Assembly: GCA_013697015.1 (NCBI GenBank)
Contig: JACCXL010000351.1
Location: 1 to 15,805, forward strand
From: Chthoniobacterales bacterium
GTDB taxonomy: Bacteria; Verrucomicrobiota; Verrucomicrobiia; Chthoniobacterales; UBA10450
Direction: 5' to 3'
DNA: 15,805 nt
The translations under genes and the position numbers were made by a program. Of the stretch, positions 6,243 to 14,245 are shown piece by piece; positions within the stretch are counted from its first letter, which is position 1, and every line of letters starts with the position of its first letter. The notes beneath the pieces are model-generated. The model had not been told where the DNA came from, did not search any database, and was given only the letters and a program-made list of their open reading frames with translations.

Positions 6243-6455
6243 ATGGACAACATCATCGAGGCCCGGGAAGTCCAGATCGAGCGGAAGCTCTTTCATCTGG
6301 AGTTCCGCGAGAACGATCGCGGGAAATTCCTGCGCATTACCGAGGAAGCGCACGGTCGGCGCAATACGATCATCGTGCCGAGCACCGGTATGCAGGACTT
6401 TACGGCGGCGATTGCCGACGTGCTCGCATCCAGCGGCGGGATGCAGCCGGCCTGA
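6243..6455 (+). CDS. Pur-alpha-like (PUR domain, DUF3276-type) nucleic-acid-binding protein
   Basis: A 70-residue protein with one PUR-repeat pattern: ERKLFHLEFRENDRGKFLRI (13-32), then TEEAHGRRNTIIVPSTGMQDF and the helix AAIADVL. The order is strand, FxLxENxxGKFLRI, a basic GRRN turn, an I-x-V/L-P strand and a final helix. It is that of single-repeat bacterial PUR proteins such as Borrelia BpuR and DUF3276 members, which bind single-stranded DNA or RNA and work as dimers. The start is well set by GGGAG two bases before the ATG at 6243. It lies 80 bases after RNase R and 119 before PPDK, on the same strand. That position suggests, without proving, a role in RNA metabolism. No signal peptide or membrane segment is present, so it should be cytoplasmic. 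Confidence 0.78.
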   Translation: MDNIIEAREVQIERKLFHLEFRENDRGKFLRITEEAHGRRNTIIVPSTGMQDFTAAIADVLASSGGMQPA

Positions 6456-6514
6456 TTTGCCGCCCTTGCCCGGCGACCAGTTCGGAGAACTGCTGCGCGC
6501 ATCTTTGTCGCGCG

Positions 6515-6542
6515 TTGACACCATAGCGCCGACACCTACTTT
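6515..6542 (+). promoter_or_regulatory. Candidate promoter for pyruvate phosphate dikinase
   Basis: A perfect -35 box TTGACA (6515-6520) is followed after 16 bases by TACTTT (6537-6542), a weak -10 box. The predicted start near 6549 would give a leader of about 26 bases before the ATG at 6575. It lies in the 119-base gap after the Pur-alpha-like gene and suggests PPDK can be transcribed on its own. Confidence 0.35.
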
Positions 6543-6574
6543 CGACTCTCTCCCGCTCCTCCACCGTTCTTCTC

Positions 6575-9376
6575 ATGGCAAAGAAACCCCGCTCGCCGGC
6601 TCGGCCAACTCCCGGTCGCCGCAAGGTAACTGCCAAAAGAGCCCGTCGTAGAGCCACCCGAGGCGGAGGCAAAAGACCTTCGCGATACGTTTACTACTTC
6701 GGCGACGGCACGGCGGATGGAGGAGGTAGCATGAAACCGTTGCTCGGCGGCAAAGGAGCGAATCTCGCTGAGATGACGCGCATTGGTTTGCCGGTGCCGC
6801 CGGGGTTCACGATCACGACGGAGGTCTGCACCTACTTTTACGAGAATAAACGCACCTATCCGTCACAACTCGAGGCGCAGGTCGCCACCGCGCTGGCCAA
6901 AGTGGAGAAATCCGTCGGCAAAAAGCTCGGCGACAAAGAGCAGCCACTTCTGCTCTCCGTCCGCTCCGGCGCGCGCGATTCAATGCCCGGAATGATGGAC
7001 ACGATTTTAAACCTCGGGATGAACGATAAAGTCGTTGAAATCGTGGCGCGCAAATCCAGCAACGCGCGTTTCGCCTGGGATTCGTATCGGCGCTTTTTGC
7101 AAATGTATGGCGACGTCGTGATGGGCGTGCAGAAGCGGGCTGGCGAAGACCACGAACCGTTCGAGAGCGCGATCGAAGAATTGAAGGACGAACGTTACGG
7201 CAATCATCAAATTCCAGACACAAAACTAACGGTCGACGACCTCGCGGAACTGGTCAGACGGTTTAAGGCTCTGATTAAAGAACGGACCGGCCGGTCATTC
7301 CCTCAAGATACCCATGCGCAACTCTGGGGAGCTGTGGGCGCGGTGTTCGGATCGTGGATGAACGACCGCGCCATCGTCTATCGCCGAAAATACGGCATTC
7401 CGCACGAATGGGGCACGGCTGTAAACGTGCAAACGATGGTCTTCGGAAACATGGGCGAAACCAGCGCCACCGGTGTCGCTTTCACGCGCGATCCGGCGAG
7501 CGGGGAGAAAGTCTTTTACGGTGAATATTTGATCAACGCGCAGGGTGAGGATGTTGTCGCCGGTGTTCGTACGCCGCATCCGATTGCACAGCTGGCGAAG
7601 GAAATGCCAGCCGCGCATACGGCGTTAATGAAAGTGCGCGCGCTGCTCGAAAGCCATTTCAAGGACATGCAGGATCTCGAATTCACCGTCGAGCACAACC
7701 GGCTCTATATTCTCCAGACCCGGAACGGGAAAAGGACGGGGCTCGCCGCCGTGCGCATCGCCGTCGAAATGGTCGGCGAAAAACTGATTTCCAGACAGGA
7801 TGCCGTGAAGCGGATTCCCGCTGATTCATTGGCCCATTTGCTGGCGCCGATCTTCGATCGGAAATCAGCCGGCAAAGCGAAAAAAATCGGGAGCGGGTTG
7901 CCCGCAGGTCCCGGCGCTGCCTCCGGGCATGTCGTTTTCAGCGCGGCCGATGCCGTCGCCCGCGCCGAGAAGGGCGAAAAAGTCGTGCTCGCTCGGATTG
8001 AAACCTCTCCCGAGGACCTGCGTGGCATGATCGCCGCGGAAGGCATTCTCACATCGCGCGGTGGCGTCTCATCGCACGCAGCGCTGGTCGCTCGGCAAAT
8101 GGGAAAGGTCTGCGTTTGCGGTGCGGCCGGCATTCAGATCGATTACGCGAAGCGAACGCTCAGCGCTGCAGGCACGACCCTGAAACAGGGCGACTACATC
8201 TCCATCGACGGCACATCGGGCGAAGTCTTCGCCGGCGAAGTTACGACGTCCGCTTCAGAGATCGTGCAGGTGCTGGTCGATCGATCGCTCGATCGCAGCG
8301 AAAGCGCGACCTTCCAACAATACGCAAAATTGATGTCGTGGGTCGATTCCTTTCGCCAGTTGGCGGTGCGGGCGAATGCAGACAGCCCCGATCAGGTGCG
8401 CAATGCGGTCGCCTTTGGCGCGCAAGGAATCGGTCTTTGCCGGACCGAGCATATGTTTTTCGAGGGGAATCGGATCGACGCGATGCGCGAGATGATTCTA
8501 GCCGAGAACAAGGAGGAGCGCGTGCATGCACTCGCAAAACTTCTTCCTTATCAGCGCGGCGATTTCGCGGGTATTTTCGAAGCGCTCGGAGGGTTGCCGG
8601 CGACGATTCGTTTTTTGGATCCTCCGCTGCACGAGTTTTTGCCCCACGACAAGGAACAGCAGCTTGATCTTTCCCGGAAAATCGGAGTTCCGGTGGAGCA
8701 GATTGCGCGACGCGTCCAGGAGCTACACGAATTCAATCCGATGCTTGGTCATCGCGGATGCCGGCTTGGCATTGTTTATCCCGAGATTTCCGAAATGCAG
8801 GCTCGGGCCGTCTTCGAAGCGGCCGCGCAGGTGCAGAGGAAAGGGATGAAGGTGCGACCGGAAATCATGATTCCGCTGGTCGGTTATCCCCGGGAGCTGA
8901 CGCTGCAAATCGAGATCGTCAATCGCGTCGCAGCGGATGTCGCGAAAGAGAAGAAGACGAAATTCAATTATCTGGTCGGCACGATGATCGAAATCCCGCG
9001 CGCCGCGCTCGTGGCCGATGAAATCGCGCGCGATGCCGAGTTCTTCAGTTTCGGCACGAACGACCTCACGCAAACGACGCTCGGGATGAGCCGCGATGAT
9101 TCCGGGAGTTTCCTCCCGGCCTACGGAGAGCTGGATATCGTTGCGAATAATCCGTTCGCCACGATCGATCAGCAAGGCGTCGGTCGATTGATGGAAATCA
9201 CGCGTGATCTGGGCCGCAAAACCCGCCCGGGCATCAAGTTGGGAATTTGCGGCGAACACGGCGGCGAACCTTCGAGTGTGAAGTTCTGCCACCGGTTGGG
9301 GCTCGATTACGTAAGCTGCAGTCCCTTTCGCGTGCCGATCGCGCGGTTAGCAGCAGCGCAAGCAGCGTTGGCCTAG
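6575..9376 (+). CDS. ppdK: Pyruvate, phosphate dikinase with basic N-terminal extension
   Basis: PPDK interconverts pyruvate, ATP and phosphate with PEP, AMP and diphosphate, serving gluconeogenesis or PPi-linked glycolysis in the cytoplasm. At 933 residues it is complete. The nucleotide-binding domain opens with YVYYFGDG (38-45) and GGKGANLAEM (58-67). The phosphohistidine domain has TSRGGVSSHAALVARQMGK with His501. The PEP/pyruvate barrel has GTMIEIPRAALVADEIA, FSFGTNDLTQTTLG and GICGEHGGEP with catalytic-type Cys892. Ser499 replaces the Thr two residues before the catalytic His that is phosphorylated in plant PPDK. Residues 1-37 are an unusual Lys/Arg/Pro-rich extension before the normal family start. 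ATG at 6575 has no ribosome site. The AGGAGG before Met53 (6731) looks better but would delete conserved family sequence. Confidence 0.93.
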   Translation: MAKKPRSPARPTPGRRKVTAKRARRRATRGGGKRPSRYVYYFGDGTADGGGSMKPLLGGKGANLAEMTRIGLPVPPGFTITTEVCTYFYENKRTYPSQLEAQVATALAKVEKSVGKKLGDKEQPLLLSVRSGARDSMPGMMDTILNLGMNDKVVEIVARKSSNARFAWDSYRRFLQMYGDVVMGVQKRAGEDHEPFESAIEELKDERYGNHQIPDTKLTVDDLAELVRRFKALIKERTGRSFPQDTHAQLWGAVGAVFGSWMNDRAIVYRRKYGIPHEWGTAVNVQTMVFGNMGETSATGVAFTRDPASGEKVFYGEYLINAQGEDVVAGVRTPHPIAQLAKEMPAAHTALMKVRALLESHFKDMQDLEFTVEHNRLYILQTRNGKRTGLAAVRIAVEMVGEKLISRQDAVKRIPADSLAHLLAPIFDRKSAGKAKKIGSGLPAGPGAASGHVVFSAADAVARAEKGEKVVLARIETSPEDLRGMIAAEGILTSRGGVSSHAALVARQMGKVCVCGAAGIQIDYAKRTLSAAGTTLKQGDYISIDGTSGEVFAGEVTTSASEIVQVLVDRSLDRSESATFQQYAKLMSWVDSFRQLAVRANADSPDQVRNAVAFGAQGIGLCRTEHMFFEGNRIDAMREMILAENKEERVHALAKLLPYQRGDFAGIFEALGGLPATIRFLDPPLHEFLPHDKEQQLDLSRKIGVPVEQIARRVQELHEFNPMLGHRGCRLGIVYPEISEMQARAVFEAAAQVQRKGMKVRPEIMIPLVGYPRELTLQIEIVNRVAADVAKEKKTKFNYLVGTMIEIPRAALVADEIARDAEFFSFGTNDLTQTTLGMSRDDSGSFLPAYGELDIVANNPFATIDQQGVGRLMEITRDLGRKTRPGIKLGICGEHGGEPSSVKFCHRLGLDYVSCSPFRVPIARLAAAQAALA

Positions 9377-9378
9377 AT

Positions 9379-11808
9379 TCACTTTCGCGTCAGCGGCGTC
9401 ACCCGCTCGAGTTGCTCGATGGCCTGGCGCTGCGCGGCCGCTTCATAAGCGAGCCGCGCTTTCCAACCGCGCGCCCAATCTCCTTTCGCCGCCCAGCATT
9501 CTGCCGCCAGGTAGTGAAAATAAGCCGGGCATTCCTTTGCATCCGTGAAATGTCGGATTGTGTTCAACGCATCATCGGATTGGCCGTTTCGCATTTGCAG
9601 GGAATAAAGCGCGAAACCGGCCGCATAATTGTTCGTCCCGGTGGCTACGGAGCGCCGCAGTTCCTCCACCGGGACATCGTCACTGGATGGAGGGAGGGCG
9701 GGTGATTTCCCGAAGCGACGTGCCAATTCGAAGGCCGCGCGAAAGTCTCCCGTGCTAGCCCGATATTCCGCCATGGACCGCCAGGCGAGCGGCAGCCAAT
9801 CTGGGTGCGCATCGATCGCGGCAGCGAAGGTTTTTCGGTTTCCGCGTTCGCCCCAAACGGTAAGTAGCCGTGTCTTTTCCGCTGTCGTGAGACCATTCAA
9901 ATTCGGGTTTTGCGCGAGGAACCGCGCGATGGCGGCCTCGAAGTTTTCAGGCGAAAGTCGCCCCAGATAAACCAACATCAGATCTGGCTTGCCGAGAGCG
10001 AAAGTACCTAATCCGCGATCGACCTCGGGGTTCGTTAGTGGCGCAATCGAGAGCAAATAGGAGTAGAGGCTGTTCTGCTCAGGCCCGGCGCGACGGAGAG
10101 CTTCCCGCCAGGCTGTGATCGCCAGCATTGGATGGGTTTGAATCCAGATCTTCCCCTCCTCCAGCGGCAACTCGTACGAATTGGGTTCGAGGAAACGGGC
10201 GCGACGAAAATCACTCAGGGCGTTTTCGGCTGGTTCTCTCAGCGCAATCCTGGCCACGGCGCGCAAAAAATAGATCTGCCAATCCAGCGGTGCCCAGTCC
10301 GCTGCGCGCGTGCTGGTGCGAACGGCCTCTGCAAAATTCCGGCTCCGATTTGCGAGCGTGGCCGCCTGGATCGCGTTCTCCGCCCCCAGTCCGCCCGGGA
10401 GAAAGAAAGACGAGTGCGCCGCCCACATCCACGAAGATCCAGCGACCAGAAGCACGATCCCGAGAGATCGAAACGCCCACGGGATGGCCGCGTTGCGCGG
10501 GAGCGGAAGCGGCCGGAAGAGCGAAAGTCCCAACAGAAAAATCGCGGAGAAGACGGTGCCGACACGGTGGCCCGACACATCGAAGACTCCATGGACTGCG
10601 AACAAAAGGGCGCCGATGAGCGCTGCCCGCCGGAATCTCTGATTTGTTCCTTCCTGCAAGGGAAACACGCGCCAAACGAAGACGCCCAAGCCCACCAAAA
10701 CGAGCAACACGCTCAGCCAGCCCGCTTCCGAGAGGAGCCAGAGCCAGTCGCTCTCGGGATGCAGAGCGCGCGTATTCCCAGCCGACGCATCGCGGAAAAT
10801 GGCGAAGACAGGCTCGAAATTTCCCAAGCCGATTCCGGTCAAGGGCGAGACGCGAATGAGTTCCATCGCATCGCGGAAAATGAGCCAGCGAAAATCGCCG
10901 GAAAGCCCAAAATTATCGACGTCATCACCGCGCAAGTGAAAGCGATCGACGGTTTGTCCGCCGAACAGAAGCATTGCGCTCACGAGCAGGAGGAGAAGCG
11001 ATAGACCGACAGCCACGACCGACGCGGAGCCTTTGCGAAAGGCAAAGCCCGCTATCCAAAGCGCGCTCCCGATTACAACGATGAGCACTCCGGCGCGGGA
11101 GAAGTTCAGCACGATGGCCGAGACCACGATCCCAAATGCGAGCAACCAAAAGATCCAAGCCTTGGTGTTTCGGCGGATGGAATCCTGGCCGCATGCGAGC
11201 ACGACAATGGCCGCGAGGCCCAGCACGTTGGCGGTTTGATTGCGGTTCGGGAAGGGGCCGAAGCCACGCTGATTATGCCAGAACTGTGGCGCCGCGTGCG
11301 CCCATTTCAGCAGAATGCAGATGCCGGCCAGAAGCACGATGCCGCCAGCGAAAAAACGCAACTGACGACGAACAGCGCGCAGCTCCAGTTCCTGCGTCGC
11401 CACATAATATAGCCAGCAGAGGCCGGCAATAAGGCTGAGAAACGCGCCCAGTGTGATCCACGGTTGCGGTGTGATGCTGGCGGGTAACGCGATTCCAAAA
11501 TCGTCCGTTAACGCCGTCCTCCATGCCGGCGTGCGAACGAATCGGGCCGGTAGGAACGCCAATGCGGCGCTCGCAGCCAATCCTAAGCAAATGGCGTTCA
11601 GCATCCAACCGAGCGAGAAGCGTGGCGGATTTACCAACAGGAGAAGTCCGAGCAACGCAACGATCGCTCCTTCAGCCCATTTTTCGGTAGCGCCTCCCAG
11701 GAAGCAGGCGAGCACAGGGAGTCCCGCGACGGCGAGATTCTTCCAAGCCGGCGTATCCCGCGCTTCGCCGTGTCCGGTTGCACCAGAGGAACTTGCGTGC
11801 GGTCGCAT
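9379..11808 (-). CDS. O-antigen ligase/polymerase family membrane protein with TPR-like C-terminal half
   Basis: Residues about 25-470 form some ten to twelve membrane helices with Wzy_C/WaaL-family landmarks: GPFPNRNQTANVLG (184-197), LNFSRAG (234-240) and RWLIFRDAMELIRVSPLTGIGLGNF (307-331, described in part). The loop motif ALHPESDWLWLLSEAG (348-363) stands where relatives have HN. Such proteins polymerise repeat units or transfer undecaprenyl-linked glycans at the periplasmic face. The remainder (about 475-809) is helical and repetitive, with TPR-like segments such as NFAEAVRTSTRAADWAP and ALSDFRRARFLEPNS, probably periplasmic. The Gln for His in NRNH and the missing HN make the exact activity uncertain. 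ATG at 11808 has only a weak ribosome site. The stop lies 2 bases from that of convergent ppdK, and the gene is divergent from the WcaJ-like transferase. Confidence 0.8.
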   Translation of the reverse strand: MRPHASSSGATGHGEARDTPAWKNLAVAGLPVLACFLGGATEKWAEGAIVALLGLLLLVNPPRFSLGWMLNAICLGLAASAALAFLPARFVRTPAWRTALTDDFGIALPASITPQPWITLGAFLSLIAGLCWLYYVATQELELRAVRRQLRFFAGGIVLLAGICILLKWAHAAPQFWHNQRGFGPFPNRNQTANVLGLAAIVVLACGQDSIRRNTKAWIFWLLAFGIVVSAIVLNFSRAGVLIVVIGSALWIAGFAFRKGSASVVAVGLSLLLLLVSAMLLFGGQTVDRFHLRGDDVDNFGLSGDFRWLIFRDAMELIRVSPLTGIGLGNFEPVFAIFRDASAGNTRALHPESDWLWLLSEAGWLSVLLVLVGLGVFVWRVFPLQEGTNQRFRRAALIGALLFAVHGVFDVSGHRVGTVFSAIFLLGLSLFRPLPLPRNAAIPWAFRSLGIVLLVAGSSWMWAAHSSFFLPGGLGAENAIQAATLANRSRNFAEAVRTSTRAADWAPLDWQIYFLRAVARIALREPAENALSDFRRARFLEPNSYELPLEEGKIWIQTHPMLAITAWREALRRAGPEQNSLYSYLLSIAPLTNPEVDRGLGTFALGKPDLMLVYLGRLSPENFEAAIARFLAQNPNLNGLTTAEKTRLLTVWGERGNRKTFAAAIDAHPDWLPLAWRSMAEYRASTGDFRAAFELARRFGKSPALPPSSDDVPVEELRRSVATGTNNYAAGFALYSLQMRNGQSDDALNTIRHFTDAKECPAYFHYLAAECWAAKGDWARGWKARLAYEAAAQRQAIEQLERVTPLTRK

Positions 11809-11940
11809 TATTCAAACTTACCGGTCATAACGCTTCATGGTATGGGAATCGCTAATTGCAAAACCGGACCGTTCGCCCGTAAGAACGCCATGTTTGTCCC
11901 GACCTTAGCACGAGTTGAAGGGCTGCATCCATCGCGTACT

Positions 11941-11957
11941 CTGCCTGCAACCGGCAG
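11941..11957 (+). other. Short inverted repeat before the sugar transferase start
   Basis: CTGCC (11941-11945) and GGCAG (11953-11957) flank a 7-base loop and end six bases before the first ATG of the WcaJ-like gene, so a hairpin here would touch its ribosome site. The 11809-11963 gap between the two divergent polysaccharide genes must hold both promoters. I found only weak matches, for example TTGCAA at 11856 with an 18-base spacer to TAAGAA, and do not call one. Confidence 0.2.
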
Positions 11958-11963
11958 ATTGGA

Positions 11964-13373
11964 ATGATGGTCACGCAACGCACGGAGGGCCTTTATCGGC
12001 TCTTCCTCCTCTGTCAGATCGCGATCGTCGCGGCGCTCTTTTGGTTCGGCGTCTGGGTGATGGTGACGTTCTACTCCGAAGGAGCGGACCTCACCTGGCG
12101 CCGCTACAGCATCTACTGCGTGCTGCTCGTTCTCGGCATGACGATCGAATCGCTCAGCCGCGAGGGGGCCAAGCATTATTTCGTTCAGAACGAACTGCTC
12201 CGGCAGCACCGGCTCAGTTTGCGCCAGACGTTCGCCAGCATCGGCACGCTCGTGCTCTATCTCGTCGCGACGAAGGACGCTTTCATCTCGCGTATCTTCT
12301 TTTTCAACTTTGTTCCGTGGCTCTATGTCGCGCTGCTTTTTTCCCATCACTATCTTCCGTCGTTTCTGGCGCGCGGAATTTTCAAAGGGGAAAGGGAAGA
12401 GCGCACATTGCTGGTCGGCACTTCCGCCAAGGCGGCTCAATTGCGCACGTGGTTGCACCGCAAAGCCGAGATTGGATTGCAAACCGTCGGACTGATCTCG
12501 GACGAACCGATTGCCAAAACGGCAGACGGCATCGTCGTCCTCGGGAACTCGAAAGATTTCGAGTCGGTGGTGCGCGCACGAGGCATTAGCCAGGTAATTT
12601 TGCTCGAGTTTCCCGTCCTGAATGAAGTCAACCGCGAGCTCATCAGCAGTTGCAATCAGCTGGGTGTCCGGTTGCTGATCGTGAGCGACCTGGAGGAGAA
12701 ATTGCGTCATCCGGTGACGCATTTCGAAGACGATGGCTTCCGTTTCATCGCGCTGCGCGAGGAACCGCTCGAAAATCCAATGAACCGCTTCTTGAAACGC
12801 ACGATCGATCTCGCAATCTCGATCCCTGTCATGATCTGCGCTTTTCCGATCGCAACTGTCATCGTCTGGCTGGCCCAGCGTCTGCAATCTCCGGGGCCAC
12901 TTTTTCACGTCCAAACGCGGGCGGGGATGCAGAACCGCCAGTTTAAGATTTATAAATTTCGCACCATGCGTCCCGATCACGACCAGCTTTCCCGTCAGGC
13001 GATCGAGGGCGATGATCGCATCTATCCGATTGGACGCTGGCTCCGGAAGCTGAGTATTGATGAGCTGCCGCAGTTCTGGAACGTCTTGCGCGGGGATATG
13101 AGCACGGTGGGGCCACGCCCTCATTTGGTAGAGCACAACAAGCAGTTCGCCATCTCGCTCGCGAATTATCATGTGCGCGCGTTTGTCAAGCCGGGCATCA
13201 CGGGACTGGCGCAGGTTCGTGGCTTCCGCGGCGAAGCTCGTTCCAGTTCCGACATCGAGAGCCGGGTGGGATGCGATCTCGAGTATCTCGAAAATTGGAA
13301 CCTGTCCCTCGAGTGCGGAATCATCCTGCGCACCTGCGCGCAGTTGTTGATGCCGTCACGCAACGCGTATTAG
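11964..13373 (+). CDS. Undecaprenyl-phosphate glycosylphosphotransferase, WcaJ-like (glycan-initiating enzyme)
   Basis: This polyisoprenyl-phosphate hexose-1-phosphate transferase would load the first sugar phosphate onto undecaprenyl phosphate, starting a surface polysaccharide. Of 469 residues, about 10-130 hold four to five membrane helices. Residues 145-245 form a Rossmann-like CoA-binding-type domain (TLLVGTSAKAAQL). From 274 runs the catalytic bacterial sugar transferase domain: KRTIDLAISI with its re-entrant helix, QTRAGMQNRQFKIYKFRTM, RKLSIDELPQFWNVLRGDMS and VGPRPH, then KPGITGLAQVRGFRGEA. The ending SDIESRVGCDLEYLENWN resembles the WcaJ (glucose-1-phosphate) group more than WbaP, so glucose is my guess for the sugar. 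Two ATG codons are in tandem at 11964 and 11967; the preceding GGA suits the second better. Its stop overlaps that of the convergent GT2 gene by 4 bases. Confidence 0.9.
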   Translation: MMVTQRTEGLYRLFLLCQIAIVAALFWFGVWVMVTFYSEGADLTWRRYSIYCVLLVLGMTIESLSREGAKHYFVQNELLRQHRLSLRQTFASIGTLVLYLVATKDAFISRIFFFNFVPWLYVALLFSHHYLPSFLARGIFKGEREERTLLVGTSAKAAQLRTWLHRKAEIGLQTVGLISDEPIAKTADGIVVLGNSKDFESVVRARGISQVILLEFPVLNEVNRELISSCNQLGVRLLIVSDLEEKLRHPVTHFEDDGFRFIALREEPLENPMNRFLKRTIDLAISIPVMICAFPIATVIVWLAQRLQSPGPLFHVQTRAGMQNRQFKIYKFRTMRPDHDQLSRQAIEGDDRIYPIGRWLRKLSIDELPQFWNVLRGDMSTVGPRPHLVEHNKQFAISLANYHVRAFVKPGITGLAQVRGFRGEARSSSDIESRVGCDLEYLENWNLSLECGIILRTCAQLLMPSRNAY

Positions 13374-14245
13374 CGCGGTGCCTCTTCGTCAGGCATGGTC
13401 TCTCGCTGGCGCAGCTCGTAAGTTTTGACGACCGAGAGCAGCTCGTAGATCGCGTGTAACCGCGCGAAATAGTATCCCTCACGGCCGTCCAGAAATCCTT
13501 TCTGCCAGAAGTAGACGTAGAGGAAACGGAGCAGCGGCCGAAAGGGAAGTCGCTGCGAAATAATCTTCATCCGCCGTCGCGACCCGATCACTTCGCTGTC
13601 CACCGCAGCGGAATTTCCCTGCAAATATCGATCAACTGCCACCCGCGCCTCCCAGTTCGAATAGCGGTTATGTTTCTCCACGAAAACTGCGACCGAGGGA
13701 AACGCGTAATGCCTCATCTCCGCGCGCAAACGACCGGTCGCCCCCTGCACCACGACATGTTCGTGCACCTCGTTGTCACCGCTCTCGGTCGCGGCATCGG
13801 TCAGCTTTTCGTACCGGCCTAACGAGTGACGGAAGAGACGCAGATTCCAATTCGGGTAATAGGCGTGACAAAGCCATTTGCCCATGAACATGAACCGCCG
13901 ATTGATCCAGTACCCCGCGATCGGACCAGCCTTGGTGATCGCGTCGCGAAACTCCCCGGCTGCTTCCGGCGGCAGAACCTCGTCGGCGTCGAGAATGAAG
14001 ACCCAGTCGTTGCGAAATGGAAGATTCTCGAGCGCCCAGTTTTTTTTCTTCGGCCACCTTCCGTTGAATTCGAACTGGACGACCTGTGCGCCGTGCTCTT
14101 CCGCGAGCGCGCTTGATTCGTCCGTGCTGTGCGAATCGACGCAGAAGATCTCGTCCGCCCACGCGACCGCAGCCAGACAACGCGGAAGGTTGGCCGCTTC
14201 ATTCTTCATCGGCACGATCACCGAGATCGCGACTTTAGGATTCAT
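13370..14245 (-). CDS. Family 2 glycosyltransferase, WaaE/KdtX-like
   Basis: A 291-residue inverting GT-A glycosyltransferase, presumably adding a sugar to the growing lipid-linked glycan on the cytoplasmic side. It begins MNPKVAISVIVPMKNEAANL, then has ADEIFCVDSHSTDES for the nucleotide site and VFILDADEVL, with the DxD metal motif at 86-88. The spacing, the RWPKKKNWALE stretch after the first domain, and YPNWNLRLFRHSLGRYE with a following NEVHEH resemble the WaaE/KdtX group of LPS-core and capsule transferases. The sugar cannot be told. I choose ATG at 14245 because the family starts here; the frame is open to 14314 but that extra part has no similarity. This start overlaps the FkbM gene by 11 bases, so translation is probably coupled. 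Confidence 0.88.
   Translation of the reverse strand: MNPKVAISVIVPMKNEAANLPRCLAAVAWADEIFCVDSHSTDESSALAEEHGAQVVQFEFNGRWPKKKNWALENLPFRNDWVFILDADEVLPPEAAGEFRDAITKAGPIAGYWINRRFMFMGKWLCHAYYPNWNLRLFRHSLGRYEKLTDAATESGDNEVHEHVVVQGATGRLRAEMRHYAFPSVAVFVEKHNRYSNWEARVAVDRYLQGNSAAVDSEVIGSRRRMKIISQRLPFRPLLRFLYVYFWQKGFLDGREGYYFARLHAIYELLSVVKTYELRQRETMPDEEAPR

Noticed and set aside
6721..6733. AGGAGG four bases before an in-frame ATG in ppdK
   Set aside because: Starting there would remove the conserved YVYYFGDG and following segment of the PPDK nucleotide-binding domain; the purine run encodes Gly codons and is probably chance.
8277..8296. Repeated GATCGATCG/CTCGATCG pattern
   Set aside because: It is inside ppdK and is explained by Asp, Arg and Ser codons; no unit repeats beyond this spot.
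10132..11004. A 290-codon plus-strand frame opposite the O-antigen ligase gene
   Set aside because: Low-complexity basic translation with no motif, entirely within the supported membrane protein gene.
11835..13172. A 445-codon open frame on the minus strand opposite the WcaJ-like gene
   Set aside because: It mirrors a strongly supported transferase; the translation is rich in Arg, Asp, Glu and His with no recognisable fold, typical of antisense shadow.
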